From: Tenacibaculum sp. 190524A05c
GTDB taxonomy: Bacteria; Bacteroidota; Bacteroidia; Flavobacteriales; Flavobacteriaceae
Direction: 5' to 3'
Assembly (NCBI RefSeq): GCF_964036595.1
Contig: NZ_OZ038523.1
Span: 2,920,501-2,984,500 of the forward strand
Length of the DNA: 64,000 nucleotides
The position numbers were made by a program, and so were the translations under genes. Below the pieces are notes generated by a model. The model was not told where the DNA came from, ran no database searches, and saw only the letters and a list, made by a program, of their open reading frames with translations. The stretch's first letter is position 1. Every line of letters begins with the position of its first letter. Below, piece after piece: positions 42,056 to 53,102 of the stretch.

Positions 42056-44341
42056 ATGAGCGAATCACGCAAAAGACGCGAGGCTTTACTATACCACGCT
42101 AAACCATCACCAGGAAAAATATCGGTAGTACCGACGAAGAAATATGCCACTCAACACGATTTATCTTTAGCTTACTCTCCAGGAGTTGCTGAACCGTGTT
42201 TAGAAATAGCAAAAAATAAAGAGAATGTGTACAAATATACTGCTAAAGGAAATTTAGTAGCTGTAATTTCAAACGGAACAGCAGTTTTAGGATTAGGAGA
42301 TATAGGTCCTGAAGCATCAAAACCAGTAATGGAAGGTAAAGGTCTTCTTTTTAAGATTTTTGCGGATATTGATGTTTTTGATATTGAGGTAGACGCAACG
42401 GATATTGACAAGTTTGTTGAAACTGTAAAAGCTATTGCTCCAACATTTGGTGGAATTAATCTTGAAGATATCAAAGCACCAGAAGCTTTTGAAATCGAAA
42501 GAAGATTAAAAGAAGAATTAGACATCCCAGTAATGCACGATGATCAGCACGGAACAGCAATTATTTCGGCTGCTGCATTAAAAAATGCATTAGAGATTAA
42601 TGGGAAAAAAATAGAAGATGTTCAGATTGTTGTGAATGGAGCAGGAGCTGCTGCAATTTCATGTACTCGCTTATATTTAGCTCTTGGAGCTAAAAGAGAG
42701 AACGTTATCATGTGCGATAGTAAAGGTGTTATCCGAAAAAGTAGAGAAAACTTAACAGAACAAAAAGCTGAATTCGCTACTGATAGAGATGTAGATAGTT
42801 TGGAAGAAGCAATGAACAATGCGGATGTTTTCATTGGATTATCAAAAGGAAATGTGGTGAGCCCAGAGATGTTACTATCAATGGCTAAAAATCCTATCGT
42901 ATTTGCAATGGCAAATCCTGAGCCAGAAATTTCTTACGATTTAGCAGTTGCTACTCGTGATGATATTATTATGGCAACAGGTAGATCAGATAATCCTAAC
43001 CAGGTGAATAATGTATTAGGTTTCCCATTTATTTTTAGAGGTGCTTTAGATGTTAGAGCAACTAAGATTAATGAAGAAATGAAAATGGCGGCCGTACATG
43101 CATTAGCAGATTTAGCTAAGAAATCGGTACCGGAACAAGTAAATATTGTTTATGATGAAATTAGTCTTTCATTTGGTAAAGAATACATTATTCCTAAACC
43201 TTTTGATCCTAGATTGATTTATGAAATTCCACCAGCAATTGCTAAAGCAGCTATGGATAGTGGAGTTGCACAGCAACCTATAGAGGATTGGGATCGTTAT
43301 AGAGATACTTTAATGGATAGATCAGGTTCTGGAAGTAAAGAAGTTAGAATTTTACATAACAGAGCTCGTACAAATCCTAAGAAAATAATATTTGCAGAAG
43401 CAGATCATTTAGATGTTTTAAAAGCAGCTCAAAGAGTTTATGATGAGAAAATTGGAATTCCAATTCTTTTAGGAAATAAAGAAATCATCTTAGAATTAAA
43501 GCAAGAATTAGGTTTTGAGGCTGATGTAACTATTATCGATCCTAAAACTCCAGAAGAGAAAGAAAGAAGATTGAGATTTGCTGAAAAATTCTGGAAAACA
43601 AGACAACGTAAAGGAATTACCTTATTGGAAGCTCAAAAATGGATGCGAGAGCGTAACTATTTTGCAGCAATGATGGTAAATGAAGGAGAAGCAGATGGTT
43701 TAATTACAGGTTATTCTCGTCCTTATCCATCAGTGGTGAAACCAATTTTAGAATTGATAGAAAAAGATCGAGGTGTTTTAAAAGTAGCAGCAACGAATTT
43801 ATTGCTTACCAAACAAGGGCCAATGTTCTTGTCGGATACCACGATTAATATTAATCCAAATGCGAAAGAGCTAGCTAAAATTACGCATTACACAAGCATT
43901 TTAGCTCGTATGTTTGGAATGAAGCCAAATGTTGCCATGTTAAGTTTCTCTAACTTTGGATCAACTAAGTCTGAGACTTCTGTTAAAATTCGTGAGGCTG
44001 TTGAGTATATGCACGAACATTATCCGGATTTAGTTGTTGATGGAGAAATTCAAGCAGATTTTGCATTAAATGAAGAGTTATTGTCGAAGGAATTCTCTTT
44101 TTCTAAATTGAAAGGTAAAAAGGTAAATGTGCTAATTTTCCCAAATTTAGAGTCAGCAAATATTACCTATAAATTAATGAAACAAGTAAACGGAGCAGAA
44201 TCAATTGGACCAATTTTATTAGGTTTAAGTAAGCCAGTACACGTTTTACAACTTGATGCAAGTGTAGATGAAATGGTGAATATGGCTGCTGTTGCAGTTG
44301 TAGATGCTCAGGAAAGAGAGAAGAGAAATTTAAACAATTAA
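42056..44341 (+). CDS. maeB: NADP-dependent malic enzyme with phosphotransacetylase-like domain
   Basis: Oxidatively decarboxylates malate to pyruvate, supplying NADPH. The 761 residues have the MaeB layout: malic-enzyme domain (about 1-420, with [30 protein letters not shown] and [10 protein letters not shown] for NADP) followed by a phosphate acetyl/butyryl-transferase-like domain (about 430-755) that is usually regulatory. Motifs [17 protein letters not shown] and [11 protein letters not shown] are complete. The next gene is ruvA, 70 bases on. Confidence 0.95.
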   Translation: MSESRKRREALLYHAKPSPGKISVVPTKKYATQHDLSLAYSPGVAEPCLEIAKNKENVYKYTAKGNLVAVISNGTAVLGLGDIGPEASKPVMEGKGLLFKIFADIDVFDIEVDATDIDKFVETVKAIAPTFGGINLEDIKAPEAFEIERRLKEELDIPVMHDDQHGTAIISAAALKNALEINGKKIEDVQIVVNGAGAAAISCTRLYLALGAKRENVIMCDSKGVIRKSRENLTEQKAEFATDRDVDSLEEAMNNADVFIGLSKGNVVSPEMLLSMAKNPIVFAMANPEPEISYDLAVATRDDIIMATGRSDNPNQVNNVLGFPFIFRGALDVRATKINEEMKMAAVHALADLAKKSVPEQVNIVYDEISLSFGKEYIIPKPFDPRLIYEIPPAIAKAAMDSGVAQQPIEDWDRYRDTLMDRSGSGSKEVRILHNRARTNPKKIIFAEADHLDVLKAAQRVYDEKIGIPILLGNKEIILELKQELGFEADVTIIDPKTPEEKERRLRFAEKFWKTRQRKGITLLEAQKWMRERNYFAAMMVNEGEADGLITGYSRPYPSVVKPILELIEKDRGVLKVAATNLLLTKQGPMFLSDTTININPNAKELAKITHYTSILARMFGMKPNVAMLSFSNFGSTKSETSVKIREAVEYMHEHYPDLVVDGEIQADFALNEELLSKEFSFSKLKGKKVNVLIFPNLESANITYKLMKQVNGAESIGPILLGLSKPVHVLQLDASVDEMVNMAAVAVVDAQEREKRNLNN

Positions 44342-44411
44342 TAAGTAGGAAAATACGGGTTTTACAATCCTAAAAATTTTGCTACTTTAGGCGTCGGTTA
44401 CACAGAAACAA

Positions 44412-44993
44412 ATGATTACCCAAATAAAAGGAAGATTAGTAGAGAAAAATCCTACCTATGTTGTGGTAGACTGTAATGGTTTAGGATACTTACTTAATAT
44501 CTCTCTAAATACATATGGATCACTTCCAGAAGATGAAAATGTAAAACTATACACACATCTTTCTATTAGAGAAGATGCACATACTTTGTATGGTTTTATT
44601 GATAAAGTAGAACGAGAAGTATTTAAATTATTAATTTCTGTCTCAGGTGTTGGTCCAAGTATAGCAAGAACCATGCTTTCGTCCATGAGTGCCGAAGACG
44701 TGCAACAAGCTATTGCTTCTGAAAATGTGAAATTGATTCAGTCGGTTAAAGGAATAGGAGCAAAAACAGCACAGAGAGTAATCATCGATTTAAAGGAAAA
44801 AATCTTAAAAACCTTTGATATTGATGAAGTTTCTGTAACTGAGAGCAATACTAACAAAGAAGAAGCGTTATCTGCATTAGAGGTTTTAGGATTTGCCCGA
44901 AAACAGTCAGATAAGGTAATAACCAACATATTAAAAGAATCGCCATCAGCAACTGTGGAAGAGCTGATAAAAAAGGCACTTAAAAACTTGTAA
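44412..44993 (+). CDS. ruvA: Holliday junction branch migration protein RuvA
   Basis: DNA-binding subunit of the RuvAB branch-migration motor. The 193 residues show the N-terminal OB fold (MITQIKGRLVEKNPTYVVVDCNGLGY), two helix-hairpin-helix motifs (ISVSGVGPSIA near 78 and VKGIGAKTAQRVIIDLK near 115) and the C-terminal RuvB-interacting domain (EEALSALEVLGF). sprA begins six bases after its stop, an arrangement seen in other Flavobacteriia. Confidence 0.95.
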   Translation: MITQIKGRLVEKNPTYVVVDCNGLGYLLNISLNTYGSLPEDENVKLYTHLSIREDAHTLYGFIDKVEREVFKLLISVSGVGPSIARTMLSSMSAEDVQQAIASENVKLIQSVKGIGAKTAQRVIIDLKEKILKTFDIDEVSVTESNTNKEEALSALEVLGFARKQSDKVITNILKESPSATVEELIKKALKNL

Positions 44994-44999
44994 AAGAAG

Positions 45000-47900
45000 T
45001 TGAGAAAACATTTTCGTAATAGATTTTTTACAGCACTTGCTATATTAGTAAGTGTTGTTTCATTTGCTCAGAATTCAAATAAGAAAGATTCTATTCCAGC
45101 AAAAAAAGATAGTATTCCTTTAAAGTATAACTTCAACTTTAACCAAAAAGGACATCTTTTTTTAAATAATCCAACCGATATTCAAGTTCGTTATGATAAG
45201 TCGATAAATAAGTTTGTTATTGTTGAAAAAATTGGAGATTATGTTGTTGGAACTCCAATATTCTTAACTCCACGCGAGTATGATAAGTATAAATTGAAAA
45301 ACGATTTAAAAGCATATTTCAGAGAAAAAGTTGATGCTGCAAATCCAAATAAAAAAGGTAACGATAAAAAAAGAAAAAATTTACTTCCTAAATATTACGT
45401 CAATTCCAAATTCTTCGAAAACGTTTTTGGAGGAAATGAAGTTGAGGTAATTCCAACAGGACAAATAAGTATAAAATTAGGAGGGATTTATCAGAATACA
45501 GAAAACCCTCAAATATCTGTAGAGAATCAGAGTAGTTTTACTTTTGACTTTGATCAGCAAATTAGTGCGAGTATTCAGGCTAAAGTTGGAAAGCGTTTAC
45601 AAGTAACAGCCAACTATGATACACAATCTACTTTCGATTTTCAAAATATCATTAAAGTTGAATACACACCAACGGAAGATGATATTATACAAAAGATTGA
45701 TGCAGGTAACGTAAACTTACCTATTAAGAACTCATTAATTAATGGTGCGCAAGCTTTATTTGGAGTTCGTGCGGATTTTCAATTTGGAAAAACTACAATT
45801 AGAACTGCATTTTCGCAACAAAATTCACAATCTAGGAATGTAGTTGCAGAAGGAGGAGCTGTAATTGAACCTTTTGAATTACGAGTAACGGATTATGATA
45901 ATGATCGTCACTTTTTCCTATCTCAATATTTTAGACAGAATTATAGTAAAGCTTTAGCGAACTATCCGTTAGTTAGTAGTCCAATTAATATCAACCGAAT
46001 TGAAGTTTGGATTACCAATAGAAATCAGAACGTAACTGATTTTAGAAGTATTGTAGCTTTTGCCGATTTAGGAGAATCGGATTTAGAGAATATGGTAAGT
46101 GCTAATTTATCTACTGGTGTTCCACAAGAGAACTATGTAGATGTAGTTGCAAACCCAGTTAGTGTACAAAACACTCCAATTCCATATAATGCAGTAAATG
46201 ATATTAATGATTTATTAGCTGTAACTACAGGAGGAATTCGAGATGTTGGTACTTTAGATTCATCTGTTCCAGTAGAAATGGTTCAAGGAAATGATTATTC
46301 CTATCTGCAGAATGCTAGAAAGTTACAATCTAATGAGTATACGCTTCACCCACAATTAGGTTTTATTTCGTTAAATAGACGATTAAATGATGGTGAAGTA
46401 TTAGCTGTAGCTTATGAGTATACAGTTGTAGGAGCGAATAATAATGAAACTATTTTCAAGGTAGGAGAATTTTCTAATGACGGAATTAATGCTCCGGCAA
46501 ATATTGCTGTTAAGTTATTACGTAGTGAAATCTTAACAACAAAAAGAGAAATAGGAACAAATAATCCACCAACTTTTATTCCGGCTCCAACATGGAGATT
46601 AATGATGAAAAACGTATATGCTTTAGGTGCATATCCGTTACGTCAAGAGGGGTTCCGTTTTGAATTATTATATCGTGATGATGAGACAGGTGTTTTACAA
46701 AATACTCTTCAAAATATTAATGATCTAAATAATACAGAAGATTATAATAACATTCGAAAAACAACATTAATCAATTTATTTAATATTGATAAATTAGATC
46801 AGAGTCAGTTTAAAGTAGATGGTGGAGATGGTTTCTTTGATTTTATTGAGGGTATTACAGTAAATTCAGCTAAAGGATTAATTTATTTTCCTAGCGCCGA
46901 GCCTTTCGGGATAGACTTTGATCAAACTTTAATAGATAAGGGAATTAATATAGTAAATGATAGGGAAAAGTATTTATTCAATGATTTATATCTAACAACC
47001 AAGATTCAAGCGAAGAACGAGTTTCAAAATAAAGATAAGTTTTTCCTGAAAGGATATTTTAAATCAGAAACAAGTAGAGGTATTTCATTAGGTGCTTTCA
47101 ATATTCCAAGAGGATCGGTAAGAGTTTCTGCTGGAGGAAGAACCTTAGTTGAGGGAGTTGACTATGTTGTAGATTATCAATTAGGAAGGGTTACTATTTT
47201 AGATCCAGGATTAGAAGCATCAGGAGTTCCAATTAATGCATCGGTTGAGAATAATACATTCTTTAATCAGCAAAGGAAAACATTCTTAGGAATTGATGTT
47301 GAACATAAAATCAAAGAGAATTTTATACTGGGAGCAACATTTTTAAATGTTAGTGAAAGACCAATTACTCCAAAAGTAAATTTTGGTGCAGAGCCTATTG
47401 ATAATATCATGTTAGGTTTTAATTTAGATTTCTCTTCGGAAGTTCCGTATTTCACCAAATTAGCAAATAAGCTTCCTTTTGTTGAAACAGATGCACCTTC
47501 GAATATTTCTGTTAGAGCTGATATGGCGTATTTACTACCAGGATCTCCAAGTGGAATTGATGTTAACGGAACAGCTACGTCTTACTTAGATGATTTCGAA
47601 GCAACTCAAATTCCAATTAATTTAAATGCTCCGCAGCAGTGGTTTCTAGCAAGTTCTCCATTATCACAAGATTTTGCTGAAGCAACAAATGATCCAAGAT
47701 ATAACTTTAAAAGGGGAAAGATTTCTTGGTATAGTATTGATCAATTATTCTATTCTAATAGTACAAACAGACCTTCGAATATTAATGATATCGAGTTATC
47801 TAGAAATGAGGTTCGTCAAATTAGTTTTTCTGAATTATTTCCAAATACAGATTTAGATATTACTCAATTAAATTTGGTTAGAACTTTAGATTTAGCTTAC

Positions 47901-50900
47901 TTCCCAAATGAAAGAGGTCCATATAACTTTAATACGGAAGCAACTGAGTTAAATGCTGATGGTACTTTTACCAATCCAGGTGAAAACTGGGGAGGAATTA
48001 TGAGAGCCTTAACTACAACAAATAATTTCGAGCAAGCAAATGTTGAATATATTCAGTTCTGGTTAATGGATCCATATGAAGGATATTCTATTACAGAAGC
48101 CGAAGGATTACCAGCGGGTATCGATCCACAAAATCCAATTAACCAAGGAAAGTTATTCATCAATTTAGGAAATATTTCAGAGGATATTTTACGTGATTCT
48201 CAAAAGCAATTTGAAAATGGATTGCCAACAACCCAGAATCCAGCACCTCAAGTGGATACAAATATGGGTACTATTCCTAGAAACCCATCGATTTTATATG
48301 CGTTTAGTGCCGATCCTGATGAAAGAACACAGCAAGATATTGGTTTAGATGGTTTATCAGATTCGCAAGAACGTAGTTTAATTGACAGAATTAATGCAGA
48401 TCCAAGCTTGCCAATAAACATTGATGTAAGCAGATTAAATATTGATGATATCTCTGGTGATAACTTCCAATTTTTTAGAGGAGGAGAATTAGATGCTGCG
48501 AATGCATCAGTCATAACTCGTTATAAAAATTACAATGGTACTGAAGGGAATTCACCTACAACTGATCAGTCAGGAGAAGATTTTCCAACTTCTGGTTCTA
48601 CGTATCCTGATACGGAAGATTTGAACCGAGATCAAACTATGAATCCAGTTAGTTCTTATTTCGAGTACGAGGTTTCTTTAAATAGAAATGACTTAGTGCA
48701 AGGATCGAATTTTATCGTAGATGTAAAATCAGAACCAATTACGTTACCAAATGGTGAGTCTAGAAGTACTACTTGGTATCAATTCAGAATCCCAGTAAGA
48801 AATGGATTCTCTCAAGCTGTTGGAGGAATTACAGATTTTAATAGTATTCGTTTTATGCGTATGTATTTAACAGAGTTTAATATGCCTGTTGTAATGCGTT
48901 TTGCAGAATTAGAATTAGTTCGTGGAGATTGGAGACGATATACAAGAACACTTGATCCAACAGTTCCTGAAGAAGATTTGGATAATGCACAATTAAATAA
49001 TTTCGAAGTAGGAGTTGTTAGTATTGAGCAAAATGATGATCGTTATGAATTACCTCCAGGAATTACAAGAGAGCAATTACAAGGAACGAATAGAATTCAA
49101 CGTCAGAACGAGCAATCTTCTACAATAACGGTAAATGATTTACCTCCAGGAAAATCGAGAGCAATCTTTAAAAATATCAGTATCGATTTACGTCGATACA
49201 AAAATTTAAGAATGTTCTTACATGCAGAAGAGGTTCCTGGAAAAGTTGTTTCAAATGGAGATATGGTTGCAACGATTCGATTAGGAACTGATTTAAATGA
49301 AAACTACTACGAAATTGAAAAACCTTTAATTTTATCAACATCAAGTGCATCATCATTGGATGTTTGGCCGGAAGAAAATAATTTAGATATTTTAATGCCG
49401 GAATTAGCGACATTAAAATTAGATAGAGATGGTGCTGGTGTTTCTGCAGGTGATATTTATTCTGGAACAGCCACAAATGGTTTAACCATAAGAGTAAAGG
49501 GAAATCCTACTCTAGCACAGATTAGAACAGTAATGTTAGGTGTAAAAAATACTACTTTGAACGATAGAAGTGTTGAAGTATGGTTCAATGAATTACGTGC
49601 TGTAGGATTTGACAACCAAGGAGGTTGGGCAGCTGTAGTTAATGCAGATACAAATTTTGCCGATGTAATTGATTTATCATTAGCGGGTAGAATGTCTACA
49701 GTAGGATTTGGAAATGTAGATCAAAGAGTTCAAGAAAGAAGTTTAGAAGAACAAAAACAATATAATGTATCGACCAATGTTCAGTTAGGTAAAATGATGC
49801 CTAAAAAATGGAACATGCAAGTACCGATGAGTTATAGTTATGGGGAAGAATTTATTGATCCAAAGTTCGATCCTCAATATCAAGATGTGGCTCTTATCGA
49901 TGCCAAATCAAGAGGTTCAGATCAAGCAAAAAGAAATGCTGAAAATGCCCAGGATTATACAAGAAGAAAGAGTATAAGTTTTATTAATGTAAAGAAAAAT
50001 AGAAATCCTAAAAGCGATAAAAAGCCTAAATTCTATGACGTTGAAAACTTAGCGATGTCTTATTCTTTTAGCGAAGAGTTCCATAAAGATTATAATATTG
50101 AGCGTTTCGTGAATCAAAACTTAATGGCGGGATTAAACTATAATTTTAATTTTAGTCCTTTTGTTATTGAACCTTTCAAGAAATCACAGAAATTGAAGAG
50201 TAAATACTGGAAGTTTATTAAAGATTTAAACTTTAATCCAGTTCCTAAAAATATAGCGATCAATTCAAAAATTAATCGAAATTATAATCTTCAGCAATCA
50301 AGGAATTTAATTGAAGTTGCAGGATTGACAGCTCAGCCGGAATTAATTCAGCGTAGGTTCTTATTTGATTGGGACTATACCATTGCGTTCGATTTAACAA
50401 AATCGTTACAATTAAATTTCAACGCTACGAATAACTATATATATGATGGTTTCGGACAAGATGAAGAACTTGGAATTTATGATAAATTCTTTACGTTTGG
50501 ACGTCGAAATCAATATCACCAAACACTAAATGCAACATATAAAGTTCCAATTAACAAATTACCATATTTAAGTTTTATTAGTTCGGACTACGGATATACG
50601 GCTGATTTCGATTGGCAAGCTTCTTCTAGAAGTTTGATAACAGATCCTGATACGAATTTAGAAGTAAGTATTGAAGATAAAGTTGGTAATATGATTCAGA
50701 ATGCCAATAAGCATACCATTGGTGCAACAATTGACTTTAAACGTTTTTATAAAACTATAGGCTTAGAAAAGCTATTCCTTAAAAAGAATAAACGTCAAGC
50801 AGGTGCTAAGAAAAAAGGAGTAGCATTAGGAAGTAAACCAACAAAGAGTCAGCCAATAAAACTTAAAAAGAATGCATCTTTTGGAAAGAAATTATTGAAA

Positions 50901-52289
50901 GGTACTTATGATGTATTAACTTCAGTTAAGAGAGCCAAAATTAATTACTCTAGAGAAAGTGGTACTTTATTGCAAGGATTCAGACCATCGGTAGGTTTCT
51001 TAGGAAGAAGTAATTTTGACGGAAGTTTGGCTCCAACATTAGGATTTGTTTTCGGTAGTCAAACTGATATGTTACGTCAGGCAATTTCTAATGGTTGGTT
51101 AATCACTAGAGATGCAAATGCAGAATATTTCAATCAGAATTATGGAAGAACGAGAAATGATAATTTAGATTATAACATTTCTATTAAGCCAGTCAAGGAT
51201 CTTACGATTGATTTAAGAGGAAACAGAATTAAAACATCAAACGTTACACAACAATTAGATGTTATATTAAGACCTGGAGGTGATCCAACGAATAATAATG
51301 ATTATGAACAAAACCCTGCATTAAGAGCATTTGAAACTGGAAATTATAGTATTAGTCACTTTATGTTAGGAACTATGTTTACTGATGGAGATCAGTTATA
51401 TCAAAACTTCTTAGACAACAGAGCTACTATTGCGAATAGAATTGGAAGTCAAAATCCATTATTACCAAATGATATTGATCCAGCCAATACTACGAATGCA
51501 GGATATAAAACAAATGGTCAGCAAGTAATGTTACCAGCATTCTTAGCGGCATATTCAGGTACAGATGTAAATTCAGCCAGTACTGGTATATTCAAAAACA
51601 TTCCATTACCAAACTGGACAATGAGATATAACGGATTGATGAAGTTCAAGTGGTTCAAGAAGAATTTCTCATCATTTACATTATCTCATAGCTATAAATC
51701 GTCTTATACTATTGCTAATTTTACTAATAATTTACAGTACGATAGTGGAGATTTAAGCTTAACAAATAATTCAGGGAATTATCAACCAGAATTATTAATT
51801 TCGTCGGCAACATTAATAGACGAATTTTCACCGCTTATTAAAGTGGATATGAAAATGCGAAATTCGTTCTCTTTAAGAGGAGAAGTTAAGAAGGATAGAA
51901 GTTTAACGTTGAATTTTAATAATAACACGTTAACGGATATTAAAGGAACGGAGTATATTTTTGGTTTAGGATACCGAATTAAAGATGTTAAAATGGTAAC
52001 AAGAATTACCGGTAAGAAAGAAACATTAAAAGGAGATATTAATATTAGAGCCGATGTTTCACTTAGAGATAACTTAACATTAATTCGATCTGTAGACGAA
52101 CAAAATAACCAAATTACTGGTGGAGAAAGATTATTTGGATTGAAGTTTTTAGCGGATTACAACTTGAATAGTAATTTAAGAGCCTCTTTCTATTATAATC
52201 ATAACACATTTGATTATGCAATCTCTACCAATTTCCCGCGTCAATCTATTAATGCAGGATTTAACTTAGTCTATAACTTAGGAAACTAA
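45000..52289 (+). CDS. sprA: SprA, type IX secretion translocon
   Basis: A 2429-residue outer-membrane protein matching SprA/Sov in size, location and sequence style. It forms the giant barrel through which type IX cargo crosses the outer membrane and is needed for gliding in Flavobacterium johnsoniae. The start is TTG 45000, right after ruvA, giving a signal peptide (cleavage near SFAQ). Notable blocks: VRYDKSINKFVIVEKIGD, GNEVEVIPTGQISIKLGG, KRLQVTANYDTQSTFDFQNIIKVEY and the C-terminal aromatic-rich barrel ending NLVYNLGN. The gene order ruvA-sprA-gcvH supports the call. Cargo candidates here are the proteins at 12711 and 29001. Confidence 0.96.
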   Translation: MRKHFRNRFFTALAILVSVVSFAQNSNKKDSIPAKKDSIPLKYNFNFNQKGHLFLNNPTDIQVRYDKSINKFVIVEKIGDYVVGTPIFLTPREYDKYKLKNDLKAYFREKVDAANPNKKGNDKKRKNLLPKYYVNSKFFENVFGGNEVEVIPTGQISIKLGGIYQNTENPQISVENQSSFTFDFDQQISASIQAKVGKRLQVTANYDTQSTFDFQNIIKVEYTPTEDDIIQKIDAGNVNLPIKNSLINGAQALFGVRADFQFGKTTIRTAFSQQNSQSRNVVAEGGAVIEPFELRVTDYDNDRHFFLSQYFRQNYSKALANYPLVSSPININRIEVWITNRNQNVTDFRSIVAFADLGESDLENMVSANLSTGVPQENYVDVVANPVSVQNTPIPYNAVNDINDLLAVTTGGIRDVGTLDSSVPVEMVQGNDYSYLQNARKLQSNEYTLHPQLGFISLNRRLNDGEVLAVAYEYTVVGANNNETIFKVGEFSNDGINAPANIAVKLLRSEILTTKREIGTNNPPTFIPAPTWRLMMKNVYALGAYPLRQEGFRFELLYRDDETGVLQNTLQNINDLNNTEDYNNIRKTTLINLFNIDKLDQSQFKVDGGDGFFDFIEGITVNSAKGLIYFPSAEPFGIDFDQTLIDKGINIVNDREKYLFNDLYLTTKIQAKNEFQNKDKFFLKGYFKSETSRGISLGAFNIPRGSVRVSAGGRTLVEGVDYVVDYQLGRVTILDPGLEASGVPINASVENNTFFNQQRKTFLGIDVEHKIKENFILGATFLNVSERPITPKVNFGAEPIDNIMLGFNLDFSSEVPYFTKLANKLPFVETDAPSNISVRADMAYLLPGSPSGIDVNGTATSYLDDFEATQIPINLNAPQQWFLASSPLSQDFAEATNDPRYNFKRGKISWYSIDQLFYSNSTNRPSNINDIELSRNEVRQISFSELFPNTDLDITQLNLVRTLDLAYFPNERGPYNFNTEATELNADGTFTNPGENWGGIMRALTTTNNFEQANVEYIQFWLMDPYEGYSITEAEGLPAGIDPQNPINQGKLFINLGNISEDILRDSQKQFENGLPTTQNPAPQVDTNMGTIPRNPSILYAFSADPDERTQQDIGLDGLSDSQERSLIDRINADPSLPINIDVSRLNIDDISGDNFQFFRGGELDAANASVITRYKNYNGTEGNSPTTDQSGEDFPTSGSTYPDTEDLNRDQTMNPVSSYFEYEVSLNRNDLVQGSNFIVDVKSEPITLPNGESRSTTWYQFRIPVRNGFSQAVGGITDFNSIRFMRMYLTEFNMPVVMRFAELELVRGDWRRYTRTLDPTVPEEDLDNAQLNNFEVGVVSIEQNDDRYELPPGITREQLQGTNRIQRQNEQSSTITVNDLPPGKSRAIFKNISIDLRRYKNLRMFLHAEEVPGKVVSNGDMVATIRLGTDLNENYYEIEKPLILSTSSASSLDVWPEENNLDILMPELATLKLDRDGAGVSAGDIYSGTATNGLTIRVKGNPTLAQIRTVMLGVKNTTLNDRSVEVWFNELRAVGFDNQGGWAAVVNADTNFADVIDLSLAGRMSTVGFGNVDQRVQERSLEEQKQYNVSTNVQLGKMMPKKWNMQVPMSYSYGEEFIDPKFDPQYQDVALIDAKSRGSDQAKRNAENAQDYTRRKSISFINVKKNRNPKSDKKPKFYDVENLAMSYSFSEEFHKDYNIERFVNQNLMAGLNYNFNFSPFVIEPFKKSQKLKSKYWKFIKDLNFNPVPKNIAINSKINRNYNLQQSRNLIEVAGLTAQPELIQRRFLFDWDYTIAFDLTKSLQLNFNATNNYIYDGFGQDEELGIYDKFFTFGRRNQYHQTLNATYKVPINKLPYLSFISSDYGYTADFDWQASSRSLITDPDTNLEVSIEDKVGNMIQNANKHTIGATIDFKRFYKTIGLEKLFLKKNKRQAGAKKKGVALGSKPTKSQPIKLKKNASFGKKLLKGTYDVLTSVKRAKINYSRESGTLLQGFRPSVGFLGRSNFDGSLAPTLGFVFGSQTDMLRQAISNGWLITRDANAEYFNQNYGRTRNDNLDYNISIKPVKDLTIDLRGNRIKTSNVTQQLDVILRPGGDPTNNNDYEQNPALRAFETGNYSISHFMLGTMFTDGDQLYQNFLDNRATIANRIGSQNPLLPNDIDPANTTNAGYKTNGQQVMLPAFLAAYSGTDVNSASTGIFKNIPLPNWTMRYNGLMKFKWFKKNFSSFTLSHSYKSSYTIANFTNNLQYDSGDLSLTNNSGNYQPELLISSATLIDEFSPLIKVDMKMRNSFSLRGEVKKDRSLTLNFNNNTLTDIKGTEYIFGLGYRIKDVKMVTRITGKKETLKGDINIRADVSLRDNLTLIRSVDEQNNQITGGERLFGLKFLADYNLNSNLRASFYYNHNTFDYAISTNFPRQSINAGFNLVYNLGN

Positions 52290-52320
52290 AATTTAAAACC
52301 ATATTAAATAAAATTACAAA

Positions 52321-52701
52321 ATGAATATTCCAGCTGAATTAAAGTATACTAAAGACCACGAATGGGTTAAAGTTGATGGAGATGTTGCTATTATTGGTAT
52401 TACTGATTTTGCACAAAGTGAGTTAGGTGACATCGTTTATGTAGATGTAGATACCTTAGATGAAACAGTAGAAATTGAAGAAGTGTTTGGTTCTGTTGAA
52501 GCCGTAAAAACAGTTTCTGATTTATTTATGCCATTAACTGGTGAGATTGTTGAGTTTAATGAAAAATTAGAAGATGAGCCAGAATTAGTAAATTCTGATC
52601 CTTACGGAGAAGGATGGATGATTAAGGTTAATATTTCTGATAGTGCTCAAGTAGAAGGGTTATTAGATGCTGAAGCTTATAAAAAGATTATTGAAGGGTA
52701 A
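52321..52701 (+). CDS. gcvH: glycine cleavage system H protein
   Basis: Lipoyl carrier of the glycine cleavage complex, shuttling the aminomethyl group between the P and T proteins. The 126 residues have normal length and the lipoylation site [14 protein letters not shown] motif ([12 protein letters not shown], Lys63). Start ATG 52321 is 31 bases after sprA. Its 3' end overlaps the VanZ-like gene by 35 bases. Confidence 0.96.
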   Translation: MNIPAELKYTKDHEWVKVDGDVAIIGITDFAQSELGDIVYVDVDTLDETVEIEEVFGSVEAVKTVSDLFMPLTGEIVEFNEKLEDEPELVNSDPYGEGWMIKVNISDSAQVEGLLDAEAYKKIIEG

Positions 52702-53053
52702 TTCCCTATACCTTGCAATTGCTGTTACAATAATTATCGCAATATTGAGTTTAATAAAAATAGGGAAACAACCTATTAGTTTCACTTACTTAGATAAAAT
52801 TGAGCATGCTATAGCTTATTTCGTTTTAGGTTTTTTATGGCTTCTTACGTTCATAAAAAGAGACATTAAAGTTGTAGTTGTAATAACAGTTGCGTTATAT
52901 GGTGTTCTTTTAGAAGTGTTGCAATCTGAATTGACGAATTACAGAACTTTTGATTACATGGATATGTTGGCCAATACATTTGGAGCTTTATTAGCTTTTA
53001 TGGTTTTCAAATTCATTGAAAAAAAGCAATTCAAATTGTTAAATAGCTTGTAA
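52667..53053 (+). CDS. VanZ-family membrane protein
   Basis: A 128-residue membrane protein with four hydrophobic helices (near 14-30, 45-64, 68-86 and 98-116). The VanZ-like pattern [18 protein letters not shown], then [30 protein letters not shown] is plain. Role unknown in Bacteroidota (VanZ itself gives low teicoplanin resistance). It starts inside gcvH with a 35-base overlap, a frequent arrangement in Flavobacteriaceae. Confidence 0.83.
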   Translation: MLKLIKRLLKGNSLYLAIAVTIIIAILSLIKIGKQPISFTYLDKIEHAIAYFVLGFLWLLTFIKRDIKVVVVITVALYGVLLEVLQSELTNYRTFDYMDMLANTFGALLAFMVFKFIEKKQFKLLNSL

Positions 53054-53102
53054 AAGTCGAAATAAATTACTTAAATTAGCAGACCTTATAAAAACTTTTA
53101 GG

